Made by a program: the position numbers and the translations under genes. From Melioribacteraceae bacterium (lineage in GTDB: Bacteria > Bacteroidota > Ignavibacteria > Ignavibacteriales > Melioribacteraceae), in contig JALSTL010000075.1 of NCBI GenBank assembly GCA_026983755.1, forward strand, positions 1 through 14,341: a stretch of 14,341 bases of DNA, in the 5' to 3' direction. This document shows, piece after piece, positions 1 through 8,000 of the stretch. Position 1 is the first letter of the stretch. The number at the start of each line of letters is the position of its first letter. Under the pieces are notes generated by a model. The model was given only the letters and a program-made list of their open reading frames with translations. It was not told where the DNA came from and did no database searches.

Positions 1-106
1 TAAAAAAACTTTGTTCTAAGATAGATAGCAACAATTTAAACCTCCAAAGTTTTTAAAATACTATCTTAAAATAAAGCCAAAAAAAACAGAAAAGTATAAC
101 TCAAAA

Positions 107-169
107 TTAGAAATTAGAACTTAGAACTTAGAATTTAGAACTTAGAGCTTAGAGCTTAGAATTTAGAAA
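107..169. repeat. Heptamer tandem repeat, nine copies of TTAGARN
   Basis: Nine uninterrupted 7-base units run from 107 to 169: TTAGAAA, TTAGAAC twice, TTAGAAT, TTAGAAC, TTAGAGC twice, TTAGAAT, TTAGAAA. The first five bases (TTAGA) are invariant and the last two vary. Single inverted copies of the unit lie on both sides: GTTCTAAG at 13-20 and TTCTAA at 201-206. Units of 7 bp without spacers exclude a CRISPR. Heptanucleotide short tandem repeats are known in intergenic DNA of some bacteria, for example cyanobacteria; their role is unclear. Confidence 0.85.
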
Positions 170-265
170 GCTCAAGTAATCTCAAAAAATCAATTCTATT
201 TTCTAACTTATACTTTAGGGTGATAGGAATAACTTGAAAGTTCAAAAAGCTTTAGTTTAAATAAT

Positions 266-285
266 TCCAATAATTGTTTATTGGA
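266..285. promoter_or_regulatory. Perfect 8+8 bp inverted repeat, candidate operator
   Basis: TCCAATAA (266-273) and TTATTGGA (278-285) are exact reverse complements separated by TTGT. The right arm overlaps the candidate -35 hexamer TTGGAC (281-286) of the promoter before the FAH-family gene, a usual position for a repressor site. No regulator gene lies in the window, so the cognate protein is unknown. An mRNA hairpin is unlikely because the site lies upstream of the expected transcription start. Confidence 0.45.
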
Positions 286-309
286 CAAAGAAAATTATAA
301 GAATATATA
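281..309 (+). promoter_or_regulatory. Sigma70-like promoter for the FAH-family gene
   Basis: TTGGAC (281-286) is followed after exactly 17 bases by TATATA (304-309), close to the sigma70 consensus. The predicted start near 316 would leave a leader of about 27 bases containing GAGG (333-336) before the ATG at 343. Surrounding AT-richness makes chance -10 matches common. The Bacteroidota-type TTTG/TAnnTTTG pattern is not seen here. Confidence 0.4.
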
Positions 310-342
310 TATTTTTTCATATTATCTTTTACGAGGATTAGA

Positions 343-1212
343 ATGAAATTTTTTCAGTTTATAGACAAAAATAATAATTCAAAAATGGGAGTAGAATTAG
401 ACAATCGGAAATATGATTTTACTCAAATATTGGATTCCCGAATGTATAATTCTCTACAAAGTATTATAGAGGCTGGAAAATTTACTTGCGATTTTTTGAC
501 GAACATAATTAATGAAACGGAAACTAAAAATGAATTGGAAAAATATAAAATTACTACAGAGATTAAATTTGATATTCCAATTAAAAGACCTGAAAAGATT
601 CTTTGTTTTGGTGTTAATTATGTTGCACATGCTATTGAAGGAGATAATCCGATTCCGGATGAGCCTATTATGTTCGGTAAATTTAATAATACGTTACTTC
701 CCCATAACGGAATAATTGAATTTCCAAAAAATATTGAAAGAGTAGATCACGAAATTGAGCTTGGAGTTATAATTGCAAAAGAAGGGAAAAACATCCCCGA
801 AAAAAATGCTATGGAATATGTTGCAGGATATACTATAATCAATGATATAAGTGCTAGAAAAATGCAAATAGAAGATTTGGATAAAAGTCATCCGTGGCTT
901 CGTTCTAAAGGGTATGATACATTTTGCCCGGTCGGTCCATATTTAGTTCCTGCTTTTGCTATACCTGATCCATATAATATTGATTTAACATTAAAAGTTA
1001 ATGGAAAAATTAAGCAACAATCAAATACTTCTCGAATGATTTTTAAGCTCCCTCGGTTAATAAATTTTATTTCGGAAATTATGACGCTTAAACCGGGAGA
1101 TATTATTTGTACAGGTACACCCGAAGGAATTTCGGAAATAATTGACGGTGATACTGTTACATGCGAACTAACCGGATTAGGAATTTTATCAAATTCAGTA
1201 AAAGTTGATTGA
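343..1212 (+). CDS. Fumarylacetoacetate hydrolase (FAH) family protein
   Basis: This 289-residue cytosolic protein has the size and motifs of the bacterial FAH family, which cleaves or hydrates beta-diketo acids using Mg2+ or Mn2+. An N-terminal domain spans about 1-75 and the FAH fold about 80-289. Visible motifs are NYxxH at 92-96 (H96, catalytic His position), DHEIELG at 135-141 (E137 and E139, metal ligands), NDISAR at 167-172 (D168, metal ligand), SKGYDTFCPVGP at 188-199, GTPEGI at 258-263 and GLGILSN near the C-terminus. All expected metal-site residues are present. GAGG at 333-336 is a weak ribosome site and no signal peptide exists. Family members include fumarylpyruvate hydrolase and 2,4-diketo-3-deoxy-L-fuconate hydrolase; the substrate cannot be chosen from sequence. 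The neighbouring oxidoreductase suggests an oxidative sugar-acid route (inference). Confidence 0.88.
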   Translation: MKFFQFIDKNNNSKMGVELDNRKYDFTQILDSRMYNSLQSIIEAGKFTCDFLTNIINETETKNELEKYKITTEIKFDIPIKRPEKILCFGVNYVAHAIEGDNPIPDEPIMFGKFNNTLLPHNGIIEFPKNIERVDHEIELGVIIAKEGKNIPEKNAMEYVAGYTIINDISARKMQIEDLDKSHPWLRSKGYDTFCPVGPYLVPAFAIPDPYNIDLTLKVNGKIKQQSNTSRMIFKLPRLINFISEIMTLKPGDIICTGTPEGISEIIDGDTVTCELTGLGILSNSVKVD

Positions 1213-1253
1213 AATTTGTTTTGAAAATTAAATAATTAAAACTTTTAGCAAAA

Positions 1254-1652
1254 ATGATGAAAACAAAATACACACAAATATCTCAGGAAGATAGTAAATA
1301 CTTGCTTAATGAAGAAAAATTAGAAATAGGTTTACCAAAAGATTGGTGGTATTCTAGTTATTCAATAGACGCATATAAACAAGAGAAAAAAGAGAAAGTC
1401 CGGTTATTTCAAATGAATAACAATTCTTTTGGGGAATTATTTGATAAAAAGAATAAAAGAGAAATTCAAAATAAACCGATTTTTGATGCTTCTAAAGGTG
1501 ATTACATTATAACCAATAGAGATTATCTGAAAAAAGATTTTACATATTACCGAAAACAAAAAGAAAGAATTTTAAAATATTCTATTTATCCCGCCGTTAT
1601 TTTTGCTTTAGTCTTTACCATTACAATTCTTAGTTTTATAGCAAAACTTTAG
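1254..1652 (+). CDS. Hypothetical protein with one C-terminal membrane segment
   Basis: I do not recognise this 132-residue protein. Residues 1-105 are hydrophilic and rich in Lys, Glu, Asn and Tyr, with a DWWYSSYSIDAY stretch at 30-41. Residues about 111-130 form a single hydrophobic helix that ends with Lys-Leu, so the protein looks tail-anchored in the inner membrane with its bulk in the cytoplasm. It starts 41 bases after the FAH-family gene and could share its transcript. Two adjacent ATG codons (1254 and 1257) are possible starts, and no clear Shine-Dalgarno sequence separates them. Its coherent composition and terminal helix favour a real gene, but no homology was tested. Confidence 0.6.
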   Translation: MMKTKYTQISQEDSKYLLNEEKLEIGLPKDWWYSSYSIDAYKQEKKEKVRLFQMNNNSFGELFDKKNKREIQNKPIFDASKGDYIITNRDYLKKDFTYYRKQKERILKYSIYPAVIFALVFTITILSFIAKL

Positions 1653-1670
1653 GTTCCGAAGAGAAAAATG

Positions 1671-1848
1671 TTAATCACTCATGTTACGTAATACTAATAA
1701 TTTTATCATTTTGAGTGAAGCTTTTAAAGAATTCTTACAGAAAAATATCTCGAAATAGTACTAATACACAATAATAAGATTATTCATTGCCACAACGATT
1801 TCCCGCCTTCTTTTTGGCAATACAGTTTTATGTAACGTGAGTTAATTA
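1671..1848. mobile_element. MITE-like non-coding repeat with imperfect terminal inverted repeats
   Basis: The arms ACTCATGTTACGTAA (1677-1691) and TTATGTAACGTGAGT (1828-1842) are reverse complements at 13 of 15 positions, and both mismatches become G-U pairs in RNA. Weaker pairing with TTAAT extends outward. Inside, ATTGCCA (1786-1792) faces TGGCAAT (1815-1821). The interior near 1706-1721 (ATCATTTTGAGTGAAGC) resembles the CATTCTGAGCGAAGC-type repeat I recall from intergenic DNA of environmental bacteria. There is no transposase and no coding capacity. A decayed, non-autonomous inverted-repeat element is the best reading, inferred from structure only. Confidence 0.45.
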
Positions 1849-1933
1849 TTGAAAAAGAAATACCCAAAATGATAAGCAAAGAAATATTTAACAGTAATAT
1901 TTAGCAGCACTTATAGGTAAGAACTAACTTAAA

Positions 1934-2602
1934 ATGGATACGAGGAAATATAAAGTAAAATATACCGGTAATAATTTTCCGCCGGATGCTAATTGGAATA
2001 AAAATGAATGGAGAGATATAGAATCTATTTCAATTACGAATAAATTATTAATAGAACCGTTATTTACACCTACAACCAAAATAAAATTACTTTATAATAA
2101 AGATTATATCTACGTTATATTTAAAGTTGAGGATAAATATATACGTTCCGTATATACGGAAATTAACAGTCCGGTTAGTAAAGATAGTTGTGTGGAATTT
2201 TTTTTTACTCCTTCAAATTCCAAAGTTACCGGCTATTTTAATTTGGAAACTAATGCCGGTGGAACACGGTTGATAAGATTTCAAAAGGGTTATAATATTG
2301 AAAAAATAATGATGGATATTGAAGATATTAAAAGTATAGAAATAGCACATTCATTACCGGAAATTGTTAAGCCGGAAATATTAACCGAAACTACTTGGAC
2401 ACTTGAATACAGAATTCCATTAAAAATGTTAAAGAGCTATTCTGAAATTACACAACCAACCAAAGGTGTTATTTGGAGAGCCAATTTTTATAAAACAGCC
2501 GGTGAAAATTCAAATCCACATTATTTATCTTGGAATAAAATTATTCATCCTGACCCAAATTTTCATTTACCTGAATTTTTTGGTGAACTGGAATTTCTAT
2601 AG
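1934..2602 (+). CDS. CBM9-like carbohydrate-binding protein, no signal peptide
   Basis: This 222-residue protein matches the family 9-like carbohydrate-binding beta-sandwich across its length. The visible pattern is an Asn/Trp-rich start (DANWNKNEW, 18-26), KIKLLYNKDYIYVIF (49-63), DSCVEFFFTPSN (84-95), GYFNLE (100-105), TWTLEYRIP (154-162), WRANFYKT (181-188), HYLSWNKI (196-203) and a closing FHLPEFFGELEF. Family members bind sugars or sit beside glycan enzymes; no catalytic domain is attached here. Translation cannot begin further upstream because TAA at 1925-1927 is in frame, so the lack of a signal peptide is genuine. The protein is a close paralogue of the exported one at 12933-13682. 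It lies 39 bases before the oxidoreductase gene. A cytosolic ligand-binding or sensing role is possible but unproven. Confidence 0.82.
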   Translation: MDTRKYKVKYTGNNFPPDANWNKNEWRDIESISITNKLLIEPLFTPTTKIKLLYNKDYIYVIFKVEDKYIRSVYTEINSPVSKDSCVEFFFTPSNSKVTGYFNLETNAGGTRLIRFQKGYNIEKIMMDIEDIKSIEIAHSLPEIVKPEILTETTWTLEYRIPLKMLKSYSEITQPTKGVIWRANFYKTAGENSNPHYLSWNKIIHPDPNFHLPEFFGELEFL

Positions 2603-2641
2603 AAAATTAACAATATAAATAAATTACGGAGAAATAAAATT

Positions 2642-3685
2642 ATGTCATCAAAAGTTAAATGCGGAATTATTGGACTTGGAATTATGGGCAAAGAAGGTGG
2701 TCAAGTTCTTCAGTTAGTTGAAGAAGCCGAAGTTGTTGCTTTAGCCGAACCAATAGAAACAACAATGCAAGAAGCCTTAAATATATTTGAAGGTGCTAAA
2801 CCGTATTCCGATTATAACGAAATGTTGAATAAAGAGAATCTTGATATTGTTTATGTTGCTACACCTGATCTTTATCACAAAGAGCCTGTAATTGCTTGCT
2901 TGAAAGCAGGGGTAAATGTTCTTGTAGAAAAGCCAATGACAACTTCTCAAAAAGAAGCCGAAGAAATTGTTAAAGTTGTAAGACAAACCGGAAAAAAATT
3001 ACAAGTTAGTTTTAATCATAGGTGGTTATCGGCTTATTATCATATAAAAGAAATGATAGAAAATGGGGAACTTGGTGAGCCGATTATAGGATATGCTCGT
3101 AAAAATAATCCAATTTCGGTTCCAACAACTATGCTTGCTTCTTGGGCATTAAAAAGTAGTCCCGCTTGGTTTATGTCTTCGCATGATATTGATTTAATGA
3201 CTTGGTGGTTCGATGCTTCACCTGTTGAAGTTTATGCCAAAGGTATTAAACGAAAGTTAAAAGCTCTTAAAGGATGGGATACTTGGGATGGTATTCAATC
3301 TTTAGTTACTTATAACAAAGGACAGTTTGCAACATTTGAAGCTGCATGGATATATCCGAATACCAGCCCTTATATGCCGGATTCATTTATGGAAGTAATT
3401 GGAACAGACGGGACTACACATATAGATAGACAACGTGAAGCAATAGAACATATTGGAAAAGATAGTTTTGATTGTCCGAGAACTTTCCTGGGTTCTAAGG
3501 TATTCGGGCAATGGCAAGGAGCATACCCTGCAAGCGTAAAAAGTTTTGTTGATGCAGTGTTAAACGATACCAAATCACATGTTGATGAAATAGCAGGGTT
3601 AAAAAGTACTGCAATTTTAGATGCAATTCATAAATCGCTTGAACTAGGGAAACCTGTAAATATAAAATACGGTATTGATTTCTAA
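2642..3685 (+). CDS. Gfo/Idh/MocA family NAD(P)-dependent oxidoreductase
   Basis: This 347-residue protein is full length for the family, which oxidises or reduces hydroxyl groups of sugars, inositols and related polyols. The N-terminal Rossmann domain (about 5-122) carries GLGIMG at 11-16 for dinucleotide binding, VATPDLYH at 72-79 and the hallmark EKP at 96-98 with K97. In the C-terminal substrate domain SSHDIDLMTWW (179-189) supplies the likely catalytic H181 and nearby D184. There is no signal peptide, so it is cytosolic. GGAG at 2628-2631 precedes the ATG by ten bases. Gene spacing (39 bases upstream, 23 downstream) fits one operon with the CBM9-like and ceramidase-like genes. Substrate and direction are unknown; inositol or sugar dehydrogenase names would be guesses. 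Confidence 0.92.
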   Translation: MSSKVKCGIIGLGIMGKEGGQVLQLVEEAEVVALAEPIETTMQEALNIFEGAKPYSDYNEMLNKENLDIVYVATPDLYHKEPVIACLKAGVNVLVEKPMTTSQKEAEEIVKVVRQTGKKLQVSFNHRWLSAYYHIKEMIENGELGEPIIGYARKNNPISVPTTMLASWALKSSPAWFMSSHDIDLMTWWFDASPVEVYAKGIKRKLKALKGWDTWDGIQSLVTYNKGQFATFEAAWIYPNTSPYMPDSFMEVIGTDGTTHIDRQREAIEHIGKDSFDCPRTFLGSKVFGQWQGAYPASVKSFVDAVLNDTKSHVDEIAGLKSTAILDAIHKSLELGKPVNIKYGIDF

Positions 3686-3708
3686 ATATTATAATATAGA
3701 AAATAATA

Positions 3709-5049
3709 ATGAACAATAAAGAAAATATTAAAATTGGTTTAGCGGAAACAATAATAACACCAAAACAAAATTTACAAATGCATGGTTTTGGTAAAAGTCA
3801 AATAGCCGAAGGAGTTCATGACGAGCTTCATTCGAGATGTTTGATTGTTGAAGATGCTGCCGGTAATAGATTTGCTATAATATCTATTTCTGTTGTTGAA
3901 TTGAATAGCGGCAAGATACCAAAAATAATTCGTAGAAAAATTGCTGAAGAAATTAATATTCATGAAGAAGCAATTTTACTTTCGTGTACTCACACTCATT
4001 CCGGTCCTGAAGTTGAAATTGCACCTTATGATTACCAAGAATTTTTTATAAACCAAATAGTTGAAAGTGCTAAATTGGCTAATAGGAAACTTGTTCCGGC
4101 AAAAATCGGAATTGGGAAAACTGTTCAATTGGAAGTTGGTAAAAACAGAAGAAGATTACCTTACGGCGGGTTACATCCTGATCCGGAGTTAGATATAATA
4201 CGTATCGAAGATATTAGCGGTAAATTACAAGGTGTTCTCTTTAGTTATGGTTGTCATCCCGCTACACTGGATTGGAAAAATAGATTGTATTCGGAAGATT
4301 GGCCGTACTTTGCCATAAAAGGAATAAAAGAACATGTTGGTAAAGATGTTTGGGTTTGTTATTTACAAGCGGCTCAAGGAAATATTAATACAGGGTATGA
4401 TTCTTTACTTTCGGCAATTGGTGCAGATATGCAGGTAAGAAATTATGCGTACATTAAGTACAAAGGCAAACAAATGTCCGACTCTGTTTTGGAAATATTA
4501 TCAGATATCAAAGTTAAATCCAATTTAACGGTTGAAGTAGTTAATAAATATTTCCCTTTACCTTTGCGTAAGGAATTTCCGGTAACTTTAGAAGAAGCAA
4601 AAAGAAACTTAAAAACAGCAAAAAAGAAATTATCCGAAATAGAAAACGAAGCAAAATATAAAAGTTCAAGAAAATTAGATAGCTATCGAACACAAGTAAT
4701 ATCAGCAGAACAAACTTTTGAATTGGCAAAAGAATTTTATTCCGGGGAATTACAAGATAGTGAAATTGTTGAATCGCAAGTTTTTCGTGTTGGAGATATA
4801 GTCTTTTTTTCATTACCGGGCGAGGTATTTTCCGAAATTGCTCTCTCAATAAAAAAACAATCCCCTTTTAATAATACAATTCCTGTTGGTTTAGCAAATT
4901 GCCGTTGGGAATATATGCCAACCAAAGAAGAATTTATTGAGGGAGATTATGAAGTTGACGGTAGCAAATACAGTCCTGAAGTTGCTGAAGTATTTATTAA
5001 TTCCACGCTAAAAATTATCAATTTTTTATATGCACAGGAGAAAAATTAA
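3709..5049 (+). CDS. Neutral/alkaline ceramidase-fold protein, cytosolic variant
   Basis: The 446-residue protein has the metal-site pattern of the neutral ceramidase superfamily: THTHSGPE at 94-101 (H95, H97), GCHP at 181-184 (H183), LPGE at 369-372 (E372) and EYMPT at 401-405 (Y402). Known enzymes hydrolyse the amide of ceramide outside the cytoplasm. This one lacks a signal peptide. At the place where ceramidases have GDVSPN with the catalytic Ser, it reads GNINTG (224-229), so the nucleophile appears absent. A charged, Lys/Glu-rich helical segment (about 293-345) interrupts the fold. The gene follows the oxidoreductase by 23 bases without a clear Shine-Dalgarno sequence. Its stop overlaps the start of the receptor gene. 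It is more probably a hydrolase of a small amide or ester in this catabolic set than a ceramidase (inference). Confidence 0.8.
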   Translation: MNNKENIKIGLAETIITPKQNLQMHGFGKSQIAEGVHDELHSRCLIVEDAAGNRFAIISISVVELNSGKIPKIIRRKIAEEINIHEEAILLSCTHTHSGPEVEIAPYDYQEFFINQIVESAKLANRKLVPAKIGIGKTVQLEVGKNRRRLPYGGLHPDPELDIIRIEDISGKLQGVLFSYGCHPATLDWKNRLYSEDWPYFAIKGIKEHVGKDVWVCYLQAAQGNINTGYDSLLSAIGADMQVRNYAYIKYKGKQMSDSVLEILSDIKVKSNLTVEVVNKYFPLPLRKEFPVTLEEAKRNLKTAKKKLSEIENEAKYKSSRKLDSYRTQVISAEQTFELAKEFYSGELQDSEIVESQVFRVGDIVFFSLPGEVFSEIALSIKKQSPFNNTIPVGLANCRWEYMPTKEEFIEGDYEVDGSKYSPEVAEVFINSTLKIINFLYAQEKN

Positions 5050-5051
5050 TG
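5036..5051 (+). promoter_or_regulatory. Ribosome binding site at a stop/start overlap
   Basis: AGGAG (5036-5040) lies inside the end of the ceramidase-like gene, eight bases before the receptor ATG at 5049. The TAA stop (5047-5049) shares its last base with that ATG. This arrangement selects the receptor start and suggests translational coupling between the two genes. Confidence 0.75.
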
Positions 5052-8000
5052 AAGAATAAATTAAACAGACTTACAATAATTTTAAGTTTTCTTTTATTGT
5101 TTATTTCTGTTAGAATTATGTTAGCCGGTGTTACGGGAAAAGTTGTCGGAAGAGTTTTGGACGCTACAACCAAAGAACCGCTTATAGGTGCAAATGTTAT
5201 GATTGTAGGGGAGTCTATAGGCGCGGCTACGGATATTGACGGATACTTTATTATACTTAATATTAGACCTGGTGTATATACAATTAAAGCAAAAATGCTG
5301 GGATTTGGTACAAAGGTTGTAAAAAATGTTACAGTATATGCAAACAGAACAACATCGGTTAATTTCCAATTAAGTGATGAAACGTTAAACTTAAAAGAAG
5401 AGGTTGTAATTATTGCTAAAAAACCACCCGTTCAAAAAGATCAAACTTCTACAGTTAATACTATTACTGCCAACGATATCGAAAGTTTGCCAATTGCAAA
5501 AACAACTTCACAATTTATTTCTTTAATGCCCGGTGTAAGTCTTGACGGAGTAAATCGTATAAGAGGAAGTGACGATCCGAGTGTACTATCTACGGGATGG
5601 AACGGTGGACAAGGTTCTTCTGATGTTAAGACTGTAATAGATGGTGTTTTAATGAATAATTATGATGGATTTAACGGTGTTGCAAAAGGTTCCGGTGGAA
5701 TATCCAATATTCCCAGCAGTAGTGTTCAAGAGATTACTGTTCAAGCCGGTGCAATGCCTGCTGAATATGGAAATGCTAATGGCGGTATAATTTCTATGTA
5801 CACAAAAGAAGGTAAAAACAATTATCAAGGATGGTTTAATTACGAATATGATTTACCTGGTAAAAAACATTGGGGTACAAATGTATATGATAGTCCGATG
5901 TTAAAAAATAATGCATGGAAATTTATTCCCGAAGAAGATAAGAATACAAAAATAAACCCTTTAACCGGAAAATTATTTTATGTACGTGACGATTATACAA
6001 GTATTGCAGGACAAACTTTTGAAGGTTCATTCGGTGGACCTGTTCCTTTTTTATCCGGTGTGAAATTTTTTATAAGCGGAAGACACGAAGCATTGGCCCC
6101 TGAATTTCCTTCTGTAATAGATCATGGCTTTATTGACGGGCGTGGCAATTTCGTATCTTCGTCAGATAACTTTTTAGGAATTGGCAATATTAGTTTTAAT
6201 ATCTCTTCTAAAATGAAAGTAAAAATAGGAAGTATAATTAATCAGTTTACGTCTTATCGTTCTGATTATTTTGATCCTTACCAAGGTGTTAATTTAGTAG
6301 AAGGCGGTATAAGAAATATTGATGCATATGGGAAAAATATTTTTCTACCTAAAAATTGGGCTGCCGGTGGTAAACAATTTAACAGAGATTTTGTAGGCTT
6401 TTTACGATTTACGCATGTTCTTTCGCCTACTACTTTTTACAATATGGTTTTGGGATATTCGGAAACTAATATCGACACTATTGGAGTTCCTTTGTTAACA
6501 TCGGAAAATACACGGATAGGGTACTTTAATGCAGGTAGGGAAGGTGCCTTTTGGACAGTTTCCGATCGGAAAAGATGGGAAGTTAAATTTAACTTAACTA
6601 GTCAGGTAAATAAACATAACATGGTTAAGTTAGGATTTAACGGAATATTTTTTAATAACTATTTAACTCAATATGAAAGTACGCCTACTGCCGGCGGACG
6701 TGGAACCTACAGACGCAGATATATTTTTTATGGTAGCGGACCTGGGGCTAACGGGTTAAACAAACCTGTAAAACCGATACAATTGGCAATGTATTTACAA
6801 GATAAATTGGAATTTGAAGGCTTAATTATTAATGTGGGTGGACGTCTTGATTATTTTAATCCGAACAGTAAAGAAGTTTTTCATCCCGGATTACTTAGGA
6901 GTACAATGTATTCTACCTTAACACGTGCTAATAATGCCCCAACCGAAGATATGCCAACTATTTTTACTTTTAGTCCCCGTCTTGGTATTGCCCATCCGAT
7001 AAGTGATAGAGCTGTTATACATTTTTCTACCGGTATTTTTAGGCAACTTCCGGACTTTTATTGGTTCTACGGAAAAGCTTATGGCTCAAGAACTGCAATT
7101 GATGATGACTTAAATGGGAACGGTAAAATTGATCCGGCAGAAAAATACAATACTTTTCGTCCTGCCTTTGGTTCCTATTTCGGAAGGCAAGCAGGCATTA
7201 TCAGACCGGAAAAGAGTATAAATTTTGAAGTGGGTGCCGATTATAATTTTTATGAAGATTATACTGTAAGTACAGTAATGTATTATAAAAGTGAAACTGA
7301 CCAATTTTATATGTTTTCTAATGCAGGGCTTGGCGGTAGGTTAGATGAACTAAAACAGATTGCTTCGAACGATAACTGGTTTGCAACACTATCAAATGGT
7401 GCTTGGGGTGATACACGAGGAGTTGAATTTTCCGTAAGAAAGCGATTTAGTAATTATTTTTCATTTTCTGCCGCCTACAATATGGAATGGGCACAGTCGG
7501 TTGCTGCCGGACGTTCCAACGGAGATTTAATTATTTATGCAGGTCCAAGTTTTTTCTATTCATCTAAAAATTATAATAATGATGATTGGTATAAAGGTAA
7601 TTATGTTTTTTATGATAAGTTTAAAGTAGATGAAGAAACCGGAGCTGAAATACCCGTAAAACCTACTGATGCCGAAATGGACGAATGGGCGGATTTATAT
7701 GCAAACGAAATTAAAATTCGTAAAAGTAGAGATTGGGGATATTATGCAAATGCTTGGTTAGACCCATTACGTAAAGCAGAGGGTAGAGCAGGTGAAGCAG
7801 GGTTATTTGTATCACGAAGCGGTGCTTATGAAGCCCCGTTAAATCAATATAAAAAAGGAAATCCGGGAAGTTATGGTAAATTTTCTTTTGTTTTCGCACT
7901 ACCGGAAGATTTTAAATTGGGACCTAATTGGTTGAGTTCAATATTAAGTAACGTATCACTGAATTATGTATATAAAATGAGTACGGGAACAGATTTCTAT

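Larger units (their letters stand above)
1..342. other. Gene-free leader region with repeats and a candidate promoter
   Basis: No convincing coding sequence is seen on either strand. The region is very AT-rich. It holds a heptamer tandem array (107-169), several small inverted repeats (TAAGATAG at 17-24 against CTATCTTA at 61-68; AAAGTATAA at 91-99 against TTATACTTT at 208-216; TTGAA-AG-TTCAA at 234-245) and a promoter/operator-like segment (266-309) just before the first gene. The inverted repeats at 91-99 and 208-216 bracket the heptamer array. The end of any gene lying further upstream is not visible. Confidence 0.6.

Noticed and set aside
107..169. Possible CRISPR array
   Set aside because: Units are only 7 bp and contiguous, with no spacers and no cas genes nearby.
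1882..1902. Inverted repeat AAATATT-N7-AATATTT before the first CBM9-like gene
   Set aside because: It consists only of A and T and has low information in this background, with no promoter boxes suitably placed around it.
1934..1936. Mis-annotated start or frameshift hiding a signal peptide in the first CBM9-like gene
   Set aside because: An in-frame TAA lies three codons upstream (1925-1927), and neighbouring frames upstream encode no hydrophobic leader.
3686..3697. Perfect 12 bp palindrome ATATTATAATAT between the oxidoreductase and ceramidase-like genes
   Set aside because: It is made only of A and T in a very AT-rich gap; neither an operator nor a terminator can be argued from it.
4541..4849. 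Open frame of 102 codons on the minus strand with a Leu/Phe-rich stretch resembling a membrane helix
   Set aside because: The stretch is the reverse complement of the Lys/Glu-rich helical insertion in the ceramidase-like gene, so the hydrophobicity is an artefact.
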